DNA of 64,000 bases from Steroidobacteraceae bacterium (lineage in GTDB: Bacteria > Pseudomonadota > Gammaproteobacteria > Steroidobacterales > Steroidobacteraceae), in the NCBI GenBank assembly GCA_029266835.1, contig JAQSWD010000001.1, positions 1 through 64,000 of the forward strand, read 5' to 3'. Shown here piece by piece: positions 45,495 through 56,238 of the stretch; position 1 is the first letter of the stretch; each line of letters starts with the position of its first letter. The position numbers and the translations under genes are program-made. The notes beneath the pieces are model-generated. The model worked only from the letters and a program-made list of their open reading frames with translations. It was not told where the DNA came from and made no database searches.

Positions 45495-46169
45495 ATGGAT
45501 AAATCAATGCGACAGCTCAAAGTCAACGCCATTGCCGCCGTCACGGCCGTTCTGGGACTCATCCCCGCCGCGCATGCCGGCTTCGTCTCCACCAATACGG
45601 CAGGGCCTGGCGCGTCGACGATCAACATCGTCGGCAACAATGAATTCAAGGGTGTGCTCGTCGGCCTGGGCGTCAACCAATACACGCTTGGCACTTCGCT
45701 GGGCGTCGATAGCGCCGGTTCGGTCACCTATTGGTACTACGGCAAGGAAGCGGGCTACCAGAACATCTTCCTGACCGGCAACACCGCCTTCGCGACTGGC
45801 TTCACGCCGACCACGCAGAACTACTTCAACAACCCGATCAAGATCGGTGCGTTCGACGTGGGCAGCGGGGTTCTCGACTTCGCGTTTTGCGCCTTCAGCG
45901 GCCCCATCACACTGCAGGGCTGCGTGACCAACGAGGCCAATGATCTGCTGGGTTGGAACTCCAACCAGTCCATCGCGTACAGCGTTGCGGGCAACACCGC
46001 CTGGCTGTTCTGGGACGATTCGGGCGCTGGCCCGGACGACAATCATGACGACATGCTGATCAAGGCGGTGTTCACGCCGAAGGCCGTGCCGGAACCGGCC
46101 AGCCTGGGATTGTTTGGTCTTGGTCTGTTGGGCGCCTGGGTCGTGGCCCGCCGCCGCAAGACTGCCTGA
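45495..46169 (+). CDS. PEP-CTERM sorting-domain protein
   Basis: A 224-residue exported protein. The ATG at 45495 (or 45507) is chosen because a sigma54 promoter overlaps the upstream in-frame start. The signal peptide is QLKVNAIAAVTAVLGLIPAAHA. The mature region is rich in Gly, Thr and Asn with no recognised domain and has a Cys pair (FCAFSGPITLQGC). The C-terminal sorting signal is VPEPASLGLFGLGLLGAWV followed by ARRRK. It should be processed by the exosortase of the neighbouring EPS locus and travel with the matrix. A terminator follows 33 bases after the stop. Confidence 0.85.
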   Translation: MDKSMRQLKVNAIAAVTAVLGLIPAAHAGFVSTNTAGPGASTINIVGNNEFKGVLVGLGVNQYTLGTSLGVDSAGSVTYWYYGKEAGYQNIFLTGNTAFATGFTPTTQNYFNNPIKIGAFDVGSGVLDFAFCAFSGPITLQGCVTNEANDLLGWNSNQSIAYSVAGNTAWLFWDDSGAGPDDNHDDMLIKAVFTPKAVPEPASLGLFGLGLLGAWVVARRRKTA

Positions 46170-46201
46170 TCGACGACAAAAACAAGAAGAGACGATAGGA
46201 G

Positions 46202-46229
46202 AAGGCCTCGCAATGCGAGGCCTTTTCTT

Positions 46230-46231
<2 letters not shown>
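46202..46231 (+). terminator. Rho-independent terminator
   Basis: AAGGCCTCGC and GCGAGGCCTT form a perfect 10-base stem with a 3-base loop (AAT) at 46202-46224, followed by TTCTTTT. It closes the PEP-CTERM transcript and overlaps the end of the converging glrR-like gene. Confidence 0.9.
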
Positions 46232-47600
<1,369 letters not shown>

Positions 47601-47609
47601 CAGAAACCT

Positions 47610-48257
47610 CTACGGTTTCCGTCCCTCTGGCTGGCTCTGGGGAGTGCGCTTGTTTGCCGAGCCTTCGATGTTGGCGATGGCGTCGAGCTTGGCCTGCGCA
47701 TCCGCGAGTGCCCGCCTGAGACGGGTATTTTCATCGCTCTCGGTAGTCAGGCGCCGGGTCAGTTGCGCAATCCGTTCGTTGGTATTGCGCTCGGCGCCTG
47801 TCTGCAGGCGCCGTACATCAGCCTGGAGTGATTGCTGGCGTTCGACCTGCTGCAGCTGCAGGAACGCGAGAGCGCGTTCCGCAGGAAGCAGAGTCTCAGG
47901 GCTGGCGAGCACTTCACGCAAAAGTCGCTGCGCAACGACAGGATCGGTGCCGGCGTGGCCGGGTGTGGACAGCACCATCGCGTACCGCAGCACTTTGCTA
48001 GGCGCGGGAGCCGCGTGGTAGTCGTTGCTGACGGTGGTCAGCACCTCGGCCTGTTCTGCGGGCGTGCCGCGGGCCACCTTCAGGCAGGTGTCCAGGTAAT
48101 TGGCGATCAACGTCGACTCGGTGGCGTCCCGATCGATGGAGGGCAGGGCCTGCGAATCCCGGCTGCGCTTGATCGGCAGCGTAGTGCCGCAGCTGGCCAG
48201 CAGCGTGGCAACCATGCCCGCGACCACCACATTCGAAAGCAGGGGGTTACGCCGCAT
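47610..48257 (-). CDS. QseG/YfhG-like outer-membrane lipoprotein
   Basis: A 215-residue lipoprotein with a signal ending in the lipobox LLASC (Cys near residue 23). The C-terminal 100 residues are a predicted coiled coil (QLQQVERQQSLQADVRRLQTG, RIAQLTRRLTTESDENTRLRRAL). Its place between a GlrK-like kinase and a GlrR-like regulator matches the E. coli glrK-yfhG-glrR order, where QseG binds and activates the kinase from the outer membrane. Sequence likeness to QseG is modest, so the name rests mainly on position. It overlaps the kinase by 11 bases. Confidence 0.65.
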   Translation of the reverse strand: MRRNPLLSNVVVAGMVATLLASCGTTLPIKRSRDSQALPSIDRDATESTLIANYLDTCLKVARGTPAEQAEVLTTVSNDYHAAPAPSKVLRYAMVLSTPGHAGTDPVVAQRLLREVLASPETLLPAERALAFLQLQQVERQQSLQADVRRLQTGAERNTNERIAQLTRRLTTESDENTRLRRALADAQAKLDAIANIEGSANKRTPQSQPEGRKP

Positions 48258-49734
48258 GCGCCTGCCCTTGCCCCTGGCCCAGGGGTTTGGTCACCAGCAA
48301 CACCGGCATACGAATCCGGAAATGCGCGCCGGGATACTCGCCATCGACGATCTCGATGGTGCCGCCATGGGCATTCACGAACTCCAGCACCACTGACAGG
48401 CCGATTCCTGTGCCCTTGACCTGCACGCCCGCCGGCGGCCGGCCGGTGTAGAAAGCCTCGAATACCCGCGCGCGCTCCTCGGCGGGAATGCCGGACCCCA
48501 TGTCGGCGACGTCGATCACGAGCTGGGTGTCCTGTTTGGCGGCATGTAGATAGACCGTGCCGCCCTTGGGTGAATATTTGATGGCATTGGAGAGCAGATT
48601 TTCGATGATGAGGCGAACCTTGCCGCGATCGGCCCGCAGCATCAAGTCGTCCACCTTCACCTCGAGCCGGACGCGCTGCGAGACTACCGTGAGTTGCTGT
48701 GCTTCGAGAACCTGTTTGACGAGGGGGCGGATGCGGAACTCGGACAGGTCGAGGCCGACGCTCTCCTTCTGCCAGGCGCTGAACGACAGCAGATTCTCGA
48801 TCAGCCGGTGCAGCTTGATGCCATTGTCTCGCAGGATGGCGACCACCTCCCGTTGGGAATTGTCGAGGGGTCCGACCGCGCCATCCATGAGCAGTTCCGC
48901 GCCCTCGCGGATATTGGCCAGCGGCGTCTTCAATTCATGAGACATGTGGCGCAGGAAGCGGTTGCGCTCCTGGGCAAGGTCCAGCAGGCGCAGGCGCAGC
49001 CATTCGAGCTGCGCGCCGAGGCGCTCCAGGTCGCGCGGGCCGGAGACCTCGATGGGGCGCGAAAACGTGCCGCGCCCCAGTTCGCTGATCGCGCGGTCGA
49101 TGGCCCGCAGCGGACGGCCGATGGACAGCGTCAGGGCCAGGATGGCGATCAGGGTGAGAGGCGCCAGCAGGGCGGATTGCCAGAACAGCCGCCGCTGCGT
49201 GCTGGCGGTCTGCTGATCCAGTTCGGCGAGCCGGGCGTCGATCTGGGTGTTGCCCGACACGCTGATGGCGTTGGCCAGGTCGTTGAGCCGGTCGATCTGC
49301 GTGAGGACGTTGGTGAGGATGCCGGGGAACTCGGCGCTTGCCGGCGGCGTGGTCTCCACGGTCCGCGAGATGTCGTCGTGCATCTTCGCGAAATCGTCCA
49401 GCAGCTTGCGCGTGGGCTGATCGTTCAGCATCTGCGTCATCTGCGAACGGATGGTCGCCAGGCGCTGGTCGGTCTCCCGGTAGCCGTCCAGCACCGTCGC
49501 GTTTCTCAGCACCTGGTAGAGGCTGGCCGTGCGGCGCAGCGACGCGATGTCGGCGATGAGGCTGCGCGACAGGCGCGCGCTTTGCACACCTTCGCGCACC
49601 AGGTCCTGGCTGGTCTGCGAAAGACGGTTGATCTGGATGGCCGCGTCCACGACCGCGACCAGCAACGGACCGGCGATCAGCGCCAGGCCCAGCAGCATGA
49701 GCCCGGTCAGTGATTTCGGTCGCGGCCAGCGCAT
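48247..49734 (-). CDS. glrK: sensor histidine kinase, GlrK (QseE) type
   Basis: A 495-residue kinase. Membrane segments lie near residues 11-31 (LMLLGLALIAGPLLVAVVDA) and 188-208, bracketing a helical periplasmic sensor. A HAMP linker follows, then the H-box FLRHMSHELKTPLANIREG with the phospho-His near residue 276, the N-box IIENLLSNAIKYSP, and G-boxes DMGSGIP and GTGIGLSV. The ATG at 49734 with GAGGG upstream is preferred over GTG 49737. It should phosphorylate the GlrR-type regulator. It starts 15 bases after galE, so the sugar epimerase and signalling genes are probably co-transcribed. Confidence 0.85.
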   Translation of the reverse strand: MRWPRPKSLTGLMLLGLALIAGPLLVAVVDAAIQINRLSQTSQDLVREGVQSARLSRSLIADIASLRRTASLYQVLRNATVLDGYRETDQRLATIRSQMTQMLNDQPTRKLLDDFAKMHDDISRTVETTPPASAEFPGILTNVLTQIDRLNDLANAISVSGNTQIDARLAELDQQTASTQRRLFWQSALLAPLTLIAILALTLSIGRPLRAIDRAISELGRGTFSRPIEVSGPRDLERLGAQLEWLRLRLLDLAQERNRFLRHMSHELKTPLANIREGAELLMDGAVGPLDNSQREVVAILRDNGIKLHRLIENLLSFSAWQKESVGLDLSEFRIRPLVKQVLEAQQLTVVSQRVRLEVKVDDLMLRADRGKVRLIIENLLSNAIKYSPKGGTVYLHAAKQDTQLVIDVADMGSGIPAEERARVFEAFYTGRPPAGVQVKGTGIGLSVVLEFVNAHGGTIEIVDGEYPGAHFRIRMPVLLVTKPLGQGQGQAHAA

Positions 49735-49749
49735 CACGATGCCCTCGGC

Positions 49750-50754
49750 CTAGCTACCCGGCTGCCAGGGTTCCGCCTTCAAGCGCTTCTCCCAGTCCAG
49801 CGAGGTGCGCACGATGGTGTCCAGCTGGTTGTATCTCGGTGTCCACTTGAGGACGTCGCGGACGCGGTCAGCCTTGGCGATCAGGCTGGGTGGGTCGCCG
49901 GCGCGTCGCGGTTCCTCGCGCACGGTGAGTTTGAGCCCGGCGAGTTTTTCGACGCTGTCGATCACCTCGCGCACGCTGTAGCCCTGGCCATAACCGACAT
50001 TGGCGGTCAGCGAAGGGCCGCCCGACCGCAGGTAATCGAGCGCGTTGAGATGCGCGGTGGCGAGATCCGCGACATGAATGTAGTCGCGCACGCCCGTGCC
50101 ATCCGGCGTCGGGAAGTCGGTGCCGAAAACCGAAATGTGCGGCCGTTTGCCGACCGCGTGTTCCGCCGCCACCTTGATGAGCAGGGTGGCCTTCGCGGTC
50201 GACTGGCCGATGCGGCCTTCCGGATCGGAACCGGCCACGTTGAAGTAGCGCAGCACCACGTGGCGCAGCGGAGTCGCCGCGCTCAGGTCGCGCAGCATCC
50301 ACTCCGACATGAGCTTGGAGGTGCCATAGGGATTGATGGGTGATTTCGGCGTCTCTTCGGACGCGACACCATCCGCCGGAATTCCGTAGACCGCCGCGGT
50401 GGACGAGAACACCACGTGTTTGACGCCGGCATTCGAGGCGGCTTCGAGCAGCGCGCGGGTGGCGCAGGTATTGTTGCCGTAGTACTTGAGCGGATCCGTC
50501 ACGGACTCGGGCACGATGACCGCGGCCGCGAAATGGATGATGGTGTCCACCTTGTGGTCCGCCAGCACCTTGTCGACCAGCGCGCGATCTCCGACATTGC
50601 CCACGACCAGCGGCACACTACCTACAGCGCGACGGAAGCCCGTCGAGAGATTGTCCAGAACGACTACGCGCTCACCGCGCGCGACCAGCTGCAATACAGT
50701 GTGGCTCCCGATGTATCCGGCGCCGCCGGTGACCAGTACCGTTGAATTAGTCAT
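49750..50754 (-). CDS. galE: UDP-glucose 4-epimerase
   Basis: A 334-residue GalE: VLVTGGAGYIGSHTVLQL (NAD-binding), VVVLDNLSTGF, FAAAVIVPESV, FSSTAAVYG (catalytic Ser), INPYGTSKLMSE (Y-x3-K) and RYFNVAGSDPEGRIG are all typical, and length is normal. It interconverts UDP-glucose and UDP-galactose, supplying precursors for surface glycans. It is divergent from srkA with 45 bases between them and lies upstream of glrK-qseG-glrR. Confidence 0.95.
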   Translation of the reverse strand: MTNSTVLVTGGAGYIGSHTVLQLVARGERVVVLDNLSTGFRRAVGSVPLVVGNVGDRALVDKVLADHKVDTIIHFAAAVIVPESVTDPLKYYGNNTCATRALLEAASNAGVKHVVFSSTAAVYGIPADGVASEETPKSPINPYGTSKLMSEWMLRDLSAATPLRHVVLRYFNVAGSDPEGRIGQSTAKATLLIKVAAEHAVGKRPHISVFGTDFPTPDGTGVRDYIHVADLATAHLNALDYLRSGGPSLTANVGYGQGYSVREVIDSVEKLAGLKLTVREEPRRAGDPPSLIAKADRVRDVLKWTPRYNQLDTIVRTSLDWEKRLKAEPWQPGS

Positions 50755-50799
50755 GCCTGCCCTTTTGTTGATTGAGGGATTTTACATTAATGTGCTGCG

Positions 50800-51795
50800 G
50801 TGGCTGTGACGCATTCTGCACCGGCGCCGTTCGACGCACTCGACCCAGACGCGGTTTTCGCGGCCGCCGAGAGCATTGGCATCGAGCCCTCGGGAAGGCT
50901 GTTTGCGCTGAACAGTTATGAAAATCGTGTCTATCAATTGGGCGACGAACAGGGCGGCCTGTGGGTGCTCAAATTCTATCGACCCGCGCGCTGGAGCGAC
51001 GCTGCCATCGCCGAGGAGCATGCGTTCACCTTCGAACTGGCGGCAGCCGAGCTGCCGGTGGCGGCGCCGCTGGTGCGCGACGGCCGTAGTTTGTTTGTCG
51101 ACGCCAAATTGCGTTTCGCCGCCTTCCCGTATCTCGCCGGCCGAGCGCCCGAGCTGGACGATCCGGCCACGCTGTCCTTGCTAGGCCGCACGCTGGCGCG
51201 CATGCACGCGGTGGGGGCTCGCGCACGCTTCGCGCACCGGCCGGTGCTGTCGCTCGCGCGGCTCGGGGAGCAATCGCGCTCGCAGGTGATGGCCGCAGGT
51301 TTTGTACCTGATGCGCTCAGCGAGCAATATGCGCGCGTCAGCGAACAGGTCATCGGACGAGTCCGACAATGCTTCGACAACTTCGGCCCGTTGCCGCAGC
51401 TGCGAATTCACGGTGATTGCCACATCGGCAACATTCTCTGGCGCGAGAACGGCCCCTTGTTCGTGGACCTCGACGACTGCATGTCGGGCCCGCGAATTCA
51501 GGATCTGTGGATGTTCCTGGCCGGGGACGCCGCCAGCCAGCAATCCTCCTGGGCGGCGCTCATGGAAGGCTACGAGATGTTTGCCGAGTTCGATTACGCC
51601 GAACTCACGCTGGTGGAGGCGCTGCGCAGCCTGCGCATACTGCATCACGCGGCCTGGATCGCGAACCGGTGGCGCGACCCGGCATTTCCGCGCGCCTTCC
51701 CCTGGTTCGGCGACGCCCGGTTCTGGGAACGGCACATCTCGGATCTGTTCGAACAATTGGCCGCGATGGACGATCCGCCCATTTTGTCGCGGTGA
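50800..51795 (+). CDS. srkA: stress response serine/threonine kinase SrkA (YihE)
   Basis: A 331-residue aminoglycoside-phosphotransferase-fold kinase: RLFALNSYENRVYQLG, VLKFYRP (ATP-site Lys), IHGDCHIGNILW (catalytic loop) and LFVDLDDCMSGP (metal-binding DxD) match SrkA/RdoA. SrkA counteracts stress-induced death through the MazEF and Cpx context in E. coli. Start is the GTG at 50800; the GTG at 50806 is possible. The gene diverges from galE. A poorly conserved C-terminal tail of about 10 residues ends in PPILSR. Confidence 0.9.
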   Translation: MAVTHSAPAPFDALDPDAVFAAAESIGIEPSGRLFALNSYENRVYQLGDEQGGLWVLKFYRPARWSDAAIAEEHAFTFELAAAELPVAAPLVRDGRSLFVDAKLRFAAFPYLAGRAPELDDPATLSLLGRTLARMHAVGARARFAHRPVLSLARLGEQSRSQVMAAGFVPDALSEQYARVSEQVIGRVRQCFDNFGPLPQLRIHGDCHIGNILWRENGPLFVDLDDCMSGPRIQDLWMFLAGDAASQQSSWAALMEGYEMFAEFDYAELTLVEALRSLRILHHAAWIANRWRDPAFPRAFPWFGDARFWERHISDLFEQLAAMDDPPILSR

Positions 51796-51870
51796 AGTGC
51801 CGAACGTGTCGCAGACACGGAAGTAGTTCGGGTTGGGATCACTGTTAGTATTGACCCCGGAGGTCGTTCG

Positions 51871-52434
51871 ATGTCTGTGAGTGCACGTGCCGTGGGGGTC
51901 GCCTTGTTGGCTTGCGCCTTCGCGGCCGCCTGCGACGACGCTCCCGAGCCTAAGAAGACCACTCAGGGCGCCGCTCCCACCGCGCCGGCGACCAAGGAAG
52001 CCCAGCTGCCCGGCAACATGGTCGCGGCCGTATCGGCGGGCAAGAGCGCCTCGATAATCGGCCTGCATTTCGCGCTCGAGGACGTGCCATCGGTGGGCAA
52101 GCCGCTTCCGGTGGCCATAGCCATTGTTCCTCACCGCCAATTCACTTCGGTCCGCGCGCTTTTCGAAGCTCCCGAGGCCATTGCCCTGGCCACAGGCAAA
52201 CAGTTCGAGCCGAAGACGAACGTGAAGGCGGACACCGTGCTTCCTCACAAGATCATCCTCCAGCCCATCCAGGAAGGGGTATTCCTGGTGACGGCGGCCG
52301 TGGAAACAGAAGGCGATGACGGCACGGTCACCCGCATCTATTCCATTCCCGTGATCGTTCATCCCGCCGCGGCACCCAAGCCACCGGCGACAGCGCCTGC
52401 GGCAAACCCCGACGACGGCCCGCCAGCCGGTTGA
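51871..52434 (+). CDS. predicted lipoprotein of unknown function
   Basis: A 187-residue protein with GGAGG seven bases before the ATG. The N-terminus is a lipoprotein signal, VALLACAFAAAC, with lipidated Cys near residue 21. The mature part has a short Pro/Thr linker, a beta-rich domain of about 110 residues (ASIIGLHFALEDVPSVGKPLPVAIAIVP, KIILQPIQEGVFLVTAAVET) and a Pro/Ala-rich tail. The domain looks like an Ig/FixG-type fold. No family was recognised. It stands alone between srkA and the large GGDEF/EAL gene. Confidence 0.65.
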   Translation: MSVSARAVGVALLACAFAAACDDAPEPKKTTQGAAPTAPATKEAQLPGNMVAAVSAGKSASIIGLHFALEDVPSVGKPLPVAIAIVPHRQFTSVRALFEAPEAIALATGKQFEPKTNVKADTVLPHKIILQPIQEGVFLVTAAVETEGDDGTVTRIYSIPVIVHPAAAPKPPATAPAANPDDGPPAG

Positions 52435-52539
52435 GTCCCGCTGGCTTTCTCGCTGATTCCTTCATGAAAAGGCGAGCCGGTTCACGGGGCGGCACGATCC
52501 CCGGACATATCATGCAATTTGGTTCGCATTTGCGTGGTT

Positions 52540-55500
52540 ATGTCAAAACCTGCCGAAGGTAACCCCGGCGAAGAGAATCCTGAATCCCCAGTCGCGGGTT
52601 CGGGCGGAATCCTCACGCCCGGGCGACTCGGACTCACCGACCTCACCATGCGTCGCCTGCATCCGCTGTTGCAGACCCAGCTGCGGGAGCTGCGCGCGCG
52701 CGTCACCGGTGGGCGGGTGAGCGCGCACGAGTTGCTCGAGATGCTCAGCCGCTACTACGACACCGTCGACGACGAGCGGCGCGCCATGGTGCGCTCCATG
52801 CAGCTGATGTCGGACGAAGCGCGTTCGCTGGGCGTGGAGATCGCCGAGCAGGGTGCGGCGCAGCTGCAGGTGATCCTCGATCACATCAAGGATGTGGTGA
52901 TCACCGCCAACGCCGAGGGCGTCATCGACCGCGCCAACCCCATGACCGAGCGCGTGTTCGCCTATCCACCGGGCGAATTGTTAGGACTGCGCGTAGACGT
53001 GCTGGTGCCCGGCATCGCGCTCGACGGCTCGATCGGCGCCGGCCTCGACCGCCTGGCCAGTTCCAGCGATACCTTCCGCGGCATGCGTGTCACCCCCGAG
53101 GTCACCGCGCGCCGTTCCGACGGAGCGCTGTTTCCCGCCGAAATAGCCGTCAGCCGAGCGCGCCACGGTCGCAGCGAGGTTTTCGTCATCTGCCTGCGCG
53201 ACATCTCCGAACGGCACGCCACGCAGGAGGCGCTACGCGACAGCGAGGCGCGGTATCGCTCCCTGGTGGACAACGCGCCCGAGGCCATCACCGTCATCGA
53301 TCCTGATACCAAGCACTTCGTCGAGGCCAACGAGCCGGCGATGCGCCTGTTCAAGATGACGCGCGAACAACTGCTGGCCGTCGATCTCGACGCGGTCAGC
53401 GCCGATTTGCAGCCGGATGGCCAGCCGGCCTACGCGCCGCGCGAATACCTGAAGCTGGCCGCCGCCGGCGAGTCGCAGGTGTTCGAGTGGTTGCATCGCG
53501 ACTCCACCGGGCGCGACATTCCCTGCGAGGTGCGCCTGGTGCGCATGCCCGGGAAGGGCAAGCCCGTGGTCCGCGCCAGCATCACCGACATCTCCGAGCG
53601 CAAACGCGCCGAGATCATCATCGAGAACGAACGCGCCTTCTTCGCGCTGCTGGCATCCAACGCGGGACTGCCGGCGGTGCTCGACGTGATCTCCGCGCTG
53701 GTGCAGGCCGTGTATCCGCGCTGCCGCTGCACCATCTCCGTGCTCGCGCCGGATGGAAGCTGTTTCGCGCTGACCATCGCCCGGCACCTGCCGCCGATGC
53801 TGGCGGCCGTGCTCGAACGGACCCCCATCGAGCCGCGCCGCGGATCCTGCGCCGCCGCCGTGTATTCGGCCTGCGACGTGTTCGTGGCCGATGTGGCCAA
53901 TGACGCGCATTGGGCCGATCGCCGGCAGGTGGTGCTGGATTCAGGCTTCCGCGCCGTATGGTCAGTGCCCATCAAGGGCGCCAGCGGCAAACTTCTGGGC
54001 TCGGTGGCCATCTACCGGCCGGAACCCGGTCTGCCGGATTCGCGCGAGCAGGTATTGCACTCGCATGCCGCGCGCCTGGCCGCGCTGGCCATTGAACGCA
54101 ATCTCGCCGAAGAAGCACTGCGCACCAGCGAAGCCAAATTCCGCGGCCTGTTCGAGGGCGTCATCGAGGGTGTGTACCAGAGCACACGCGACGGCCGCCT
54201 GGTGTCGGTCAACAGCGCATTCGTGGACATGCTCGGGTACAGCTCGGCCGAAGAGATGTACGCACTGCCAAGCTCGGTGATGTTGTACTGGAGCCCCACC
54301 GACCGTGCCGATTTCGTGCGCAAGGTGGACGCCGACGGCGAGGTGCGTTCCATGGAAGTGGTGCTGCGCCGGCGCGACGGCACTCAAGTGGTGGCGCTGG
54401 AAAATTCCCGTGGCGTGCGCGATGGCAGCGGCCGCATCGTCGGTTACGAAGGCACCGTTTCCGACATCACCGAACGAAAGCGCGCCGAGCAGGCGATGTT
54501 CGCCGAAAAGGATCGCGCGCAGGTGACGCTGCAATCCATCGGCGATGCCGTGATCACCACCGACGCCAGCGCGCGCATCGACTATTTGAATCCGGTGGCC
54601 GAGCGGCTCACTGGCTGGTCATTGGAAGAGGCCCGCGGCCTGCCCATCGGCGAAGTGCTGCAGCTCATCGACGAGTCCACGCGCAAGCCGGTGGCGTACA
54701 CCCTGGATCGCGTGCTCCAGGCGGGTGAGACGGCCGTGCCTTCGGATCGCAACGTGCTGGTCAATCGCCGCGGCGAGGAACTCGCCATCCAGGACACCGC
54801 GTCGCCCATCCGCAATCATGACGGCACGGCCATCGGCTCGGTGATCGTGTTCGACGACGTCACCAAGGAGCGGCGCCTCAAGCGCGCGCTTTCCTACCAG
54901 GCCAGTCACGATGCGCTCACCGGGCTGATCAACCGACGCGAGTTCGATGCGCGCCTGGAAGCCGCGGTGACCGCCGCGCAGCGTGGCGAAGGTGAATACG
55001 TGCTGCTGTACGTGGATCTCGACCAGTTCAAGGTGGTCAACGATACCTGCGGCCACAGCGCGGGCGACCGGCTGCTGCGCGACATCACCAGCCTGCTGCA
55101 GACCCGCGTGCGTGCCTCGGACACCATCGCGCGCCTGGGCGGCGACGAGTTCGGCCTGCTGCTCGAACGTTGTTCGCTGGAACAGGCCGAGCGTGTTGCC
55201 GACAGCATCCGCCAGGCCATCCATGGCTACCGTTTTCTCTGGGGCGCCAACTCATTGTCCGTGGGTGCCAGCATCGGCGTGGTTCGCATCGCCCGTGACA
55301 CCACCAGCGCCGCCTCGGTGCTGTCTGCCGCCGACATCGCCTGCTACGCGGCGAAGGATGGCGGCCGCAATCGCGTGCAGGTGTACGAACGCGACCACGG
55401 CACCAACCGGCATCGCGAAATGCAGTGGGTGGGGCGAATCGCCCGTGCGGTCGAGGACGGCCGCCTGGAGCTGTATGCGCAGCGGATCATTCCCATAACG

Positions 55501-56202
55501 CCGAGAAGGAGCGGGCACGCGTCGTCGTCCGAGAGTGACCAGCCGTTCTTCGAACTCATGGTCAGACTGCGCGATGAGGACGGCACACTGGTGCCGCCCA
55601 GCGAATTCATCCCCGCGGCCGAGCGCTACAACGTCATGGTCATGGTGGACCGCTGGGTGCTGAACAGCGCCATCGAAAGGCTGAACCGATGCATGGCGCA
55701 GGGCAGGCAACTGCCGCTGGTGGCCGTGAACCTGTCGGGCACCTCGATCAACGACGAGGATTTCCTCGAGTTCGTGCTGTCGCGCGTGGGTGATGAGCGA
55801 GTGGCGCGCGCCCTGTGCTTCGAGATCACCGAGACGGCGGCCGTCGCCAGCCTGTCGAAAGCCACGTATTTCATGCGCGAACTCAAGGCGCGGGGCTGCC
55901 GTTTCGCGCTCGACGACTTTGGCAGCGGCGTGTCGTCCTTCGTGTATCTCAAGACGCTGCCGGTGGATTTCCTCAAGATAGACGGCCAGTTCGCGACGCA
56001 CGTGGCTCACGACCTGGTCGATCGCAGCATGGTCGAAGCCATCGCCAAGATCGGGTCGGCCATGCGCATCGCCACGATCGCCGAAAAGGTCGAAAGCGCC
56101 GAGGTGCTGGCCGTGCTCAAACAGATTGGCGTCGACTACATCCAGGGATTCCACCTGGCCGAGCCCTGCGCCATCGATGAAGTTTTCGGCTGCGGGAGCT
56201 GA
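52540..56202 (+). CDS. cyclic-di-GMP signalling protein with four PAS domains, GAF, GGDEF and EAL
   Basis: About 1220 residues; ATG 52540 is preferred to the TTG at 52519. Approximate order: helical N-terminus (1-105), PAS 106-225, PAS 233-360, GAF 366-523, PAS 529-650, PAS 657-785, GGDEF 788-950 and EAL 962-1210. The cyclase site is LGGDEFGLL near 867, with an RxxD inhibitory site (RASD) five residues before it. The EAL domain keeps EITET, ALDDFGSG, DFLKIDG and the Glu of IAEKVES; the signature itself is ELM. So both activities may be retained. It has no membrane segment and is a soluble sensor, possibly coupling redox or ligand input to EPS output. Confidence 0.9.
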   Translation: MSKPAEGNPGEENPESPVAGSGGILTPGRLGLTDLTMRRLHPLLQTQLRELRARVTGGRVSAHELLEMLSRYYDTVDDERRAMVRSMQLMSDEARSLGVEIAEQGAAQLQVILDHIKDVVITANAEGVIDRANPMTERVFAYPPGELLGLRVDVLVPGIALDGSIGAGLDRLASSSDTFRGMRVTPEVTARRSDGALFPAEIAVSRARHGRSEVFVICLRDISERHATQEALRDSEARYRSLVDNAPEAITVIDPDTKHFVEANEPAMRLFKMTREQLLAVDLDAVSADLQPDGQPAYAPREYLKLAAAGESQVFEWLHRDSTGRDIPCEVRLVRMPGKGKPVVRASITDISERKRAEIIIENERAFFALLASNAGLPAVLDVISALVQAVYPRCRCTISVLAPDGSCFALTIARHLPPMLAAVLERTPIEPRRGSCAAAVYSACDVFVADVANDAHWADRRQVVLDSGFRAVWSVPIKGASGKLLGSVAIYRPEPGLPDSREQVLHSHAARLAALAIERNLAEEALRTSEAKFRGLFEGVIEGVYQSTRDGRLVSVNSAFVDMLGYSSAEEMYALPSSVMLYWSPTDRADFVRKVDADGEVRSMEVVLRRRDGTQVVALENSRGVRDGSGRIVGYEGTVSDITERKRAEQAMFAEKDRAQVTLQSIGDAVITTDASARIDYLNPVAERLTGWSLEEARGLPIGEVLQLIDESTRKPVAYTLDRVLQAGETAVPSDRNVLVNRRGEELAIQDTASPIRNHDGTAIGSVIVFDDVTKERRLKRALSYQASHDALTGLINRREFDARLEAAVTAAQRGEGEYVLLYVDLDQFKVVNDTCGHSAGDRLLRDITSLLQTRVRASDTIARLGGDEFGLLLERCSLEQAERVADSIRQAIHGYRFLWGANSLSVGASIGVVRIARDTTSAASVLSAADIACYAAKDGGRNRVQVYERDHGTNRHREMQWVGRIARAVEDGRLELYAQRIIPITPRRSGHASSSESDQPFFELMVRLRDEDGTLVPPSEFIPAAERYNVMVMVDRWVLNSAIERLNRCMAQGRQLPLVAVNLSGTSINDEDFLEFVLSRVGDERVARALCFEITETAAVASLSKATYFMRELKARGCRFALDDFGSGVSSFVYLKTLPVDFLKIDGQFATHVAHDLVDRSMVEAIAKIGSAMRIATIAEKVESAEVLAVLKQIGVDYIQGFHLAEPCAIDEVFGCGS

Positions 56203-56238
56203 CGCGGATCATCGAACTCGTGTAAGTTCGATCGCCTC

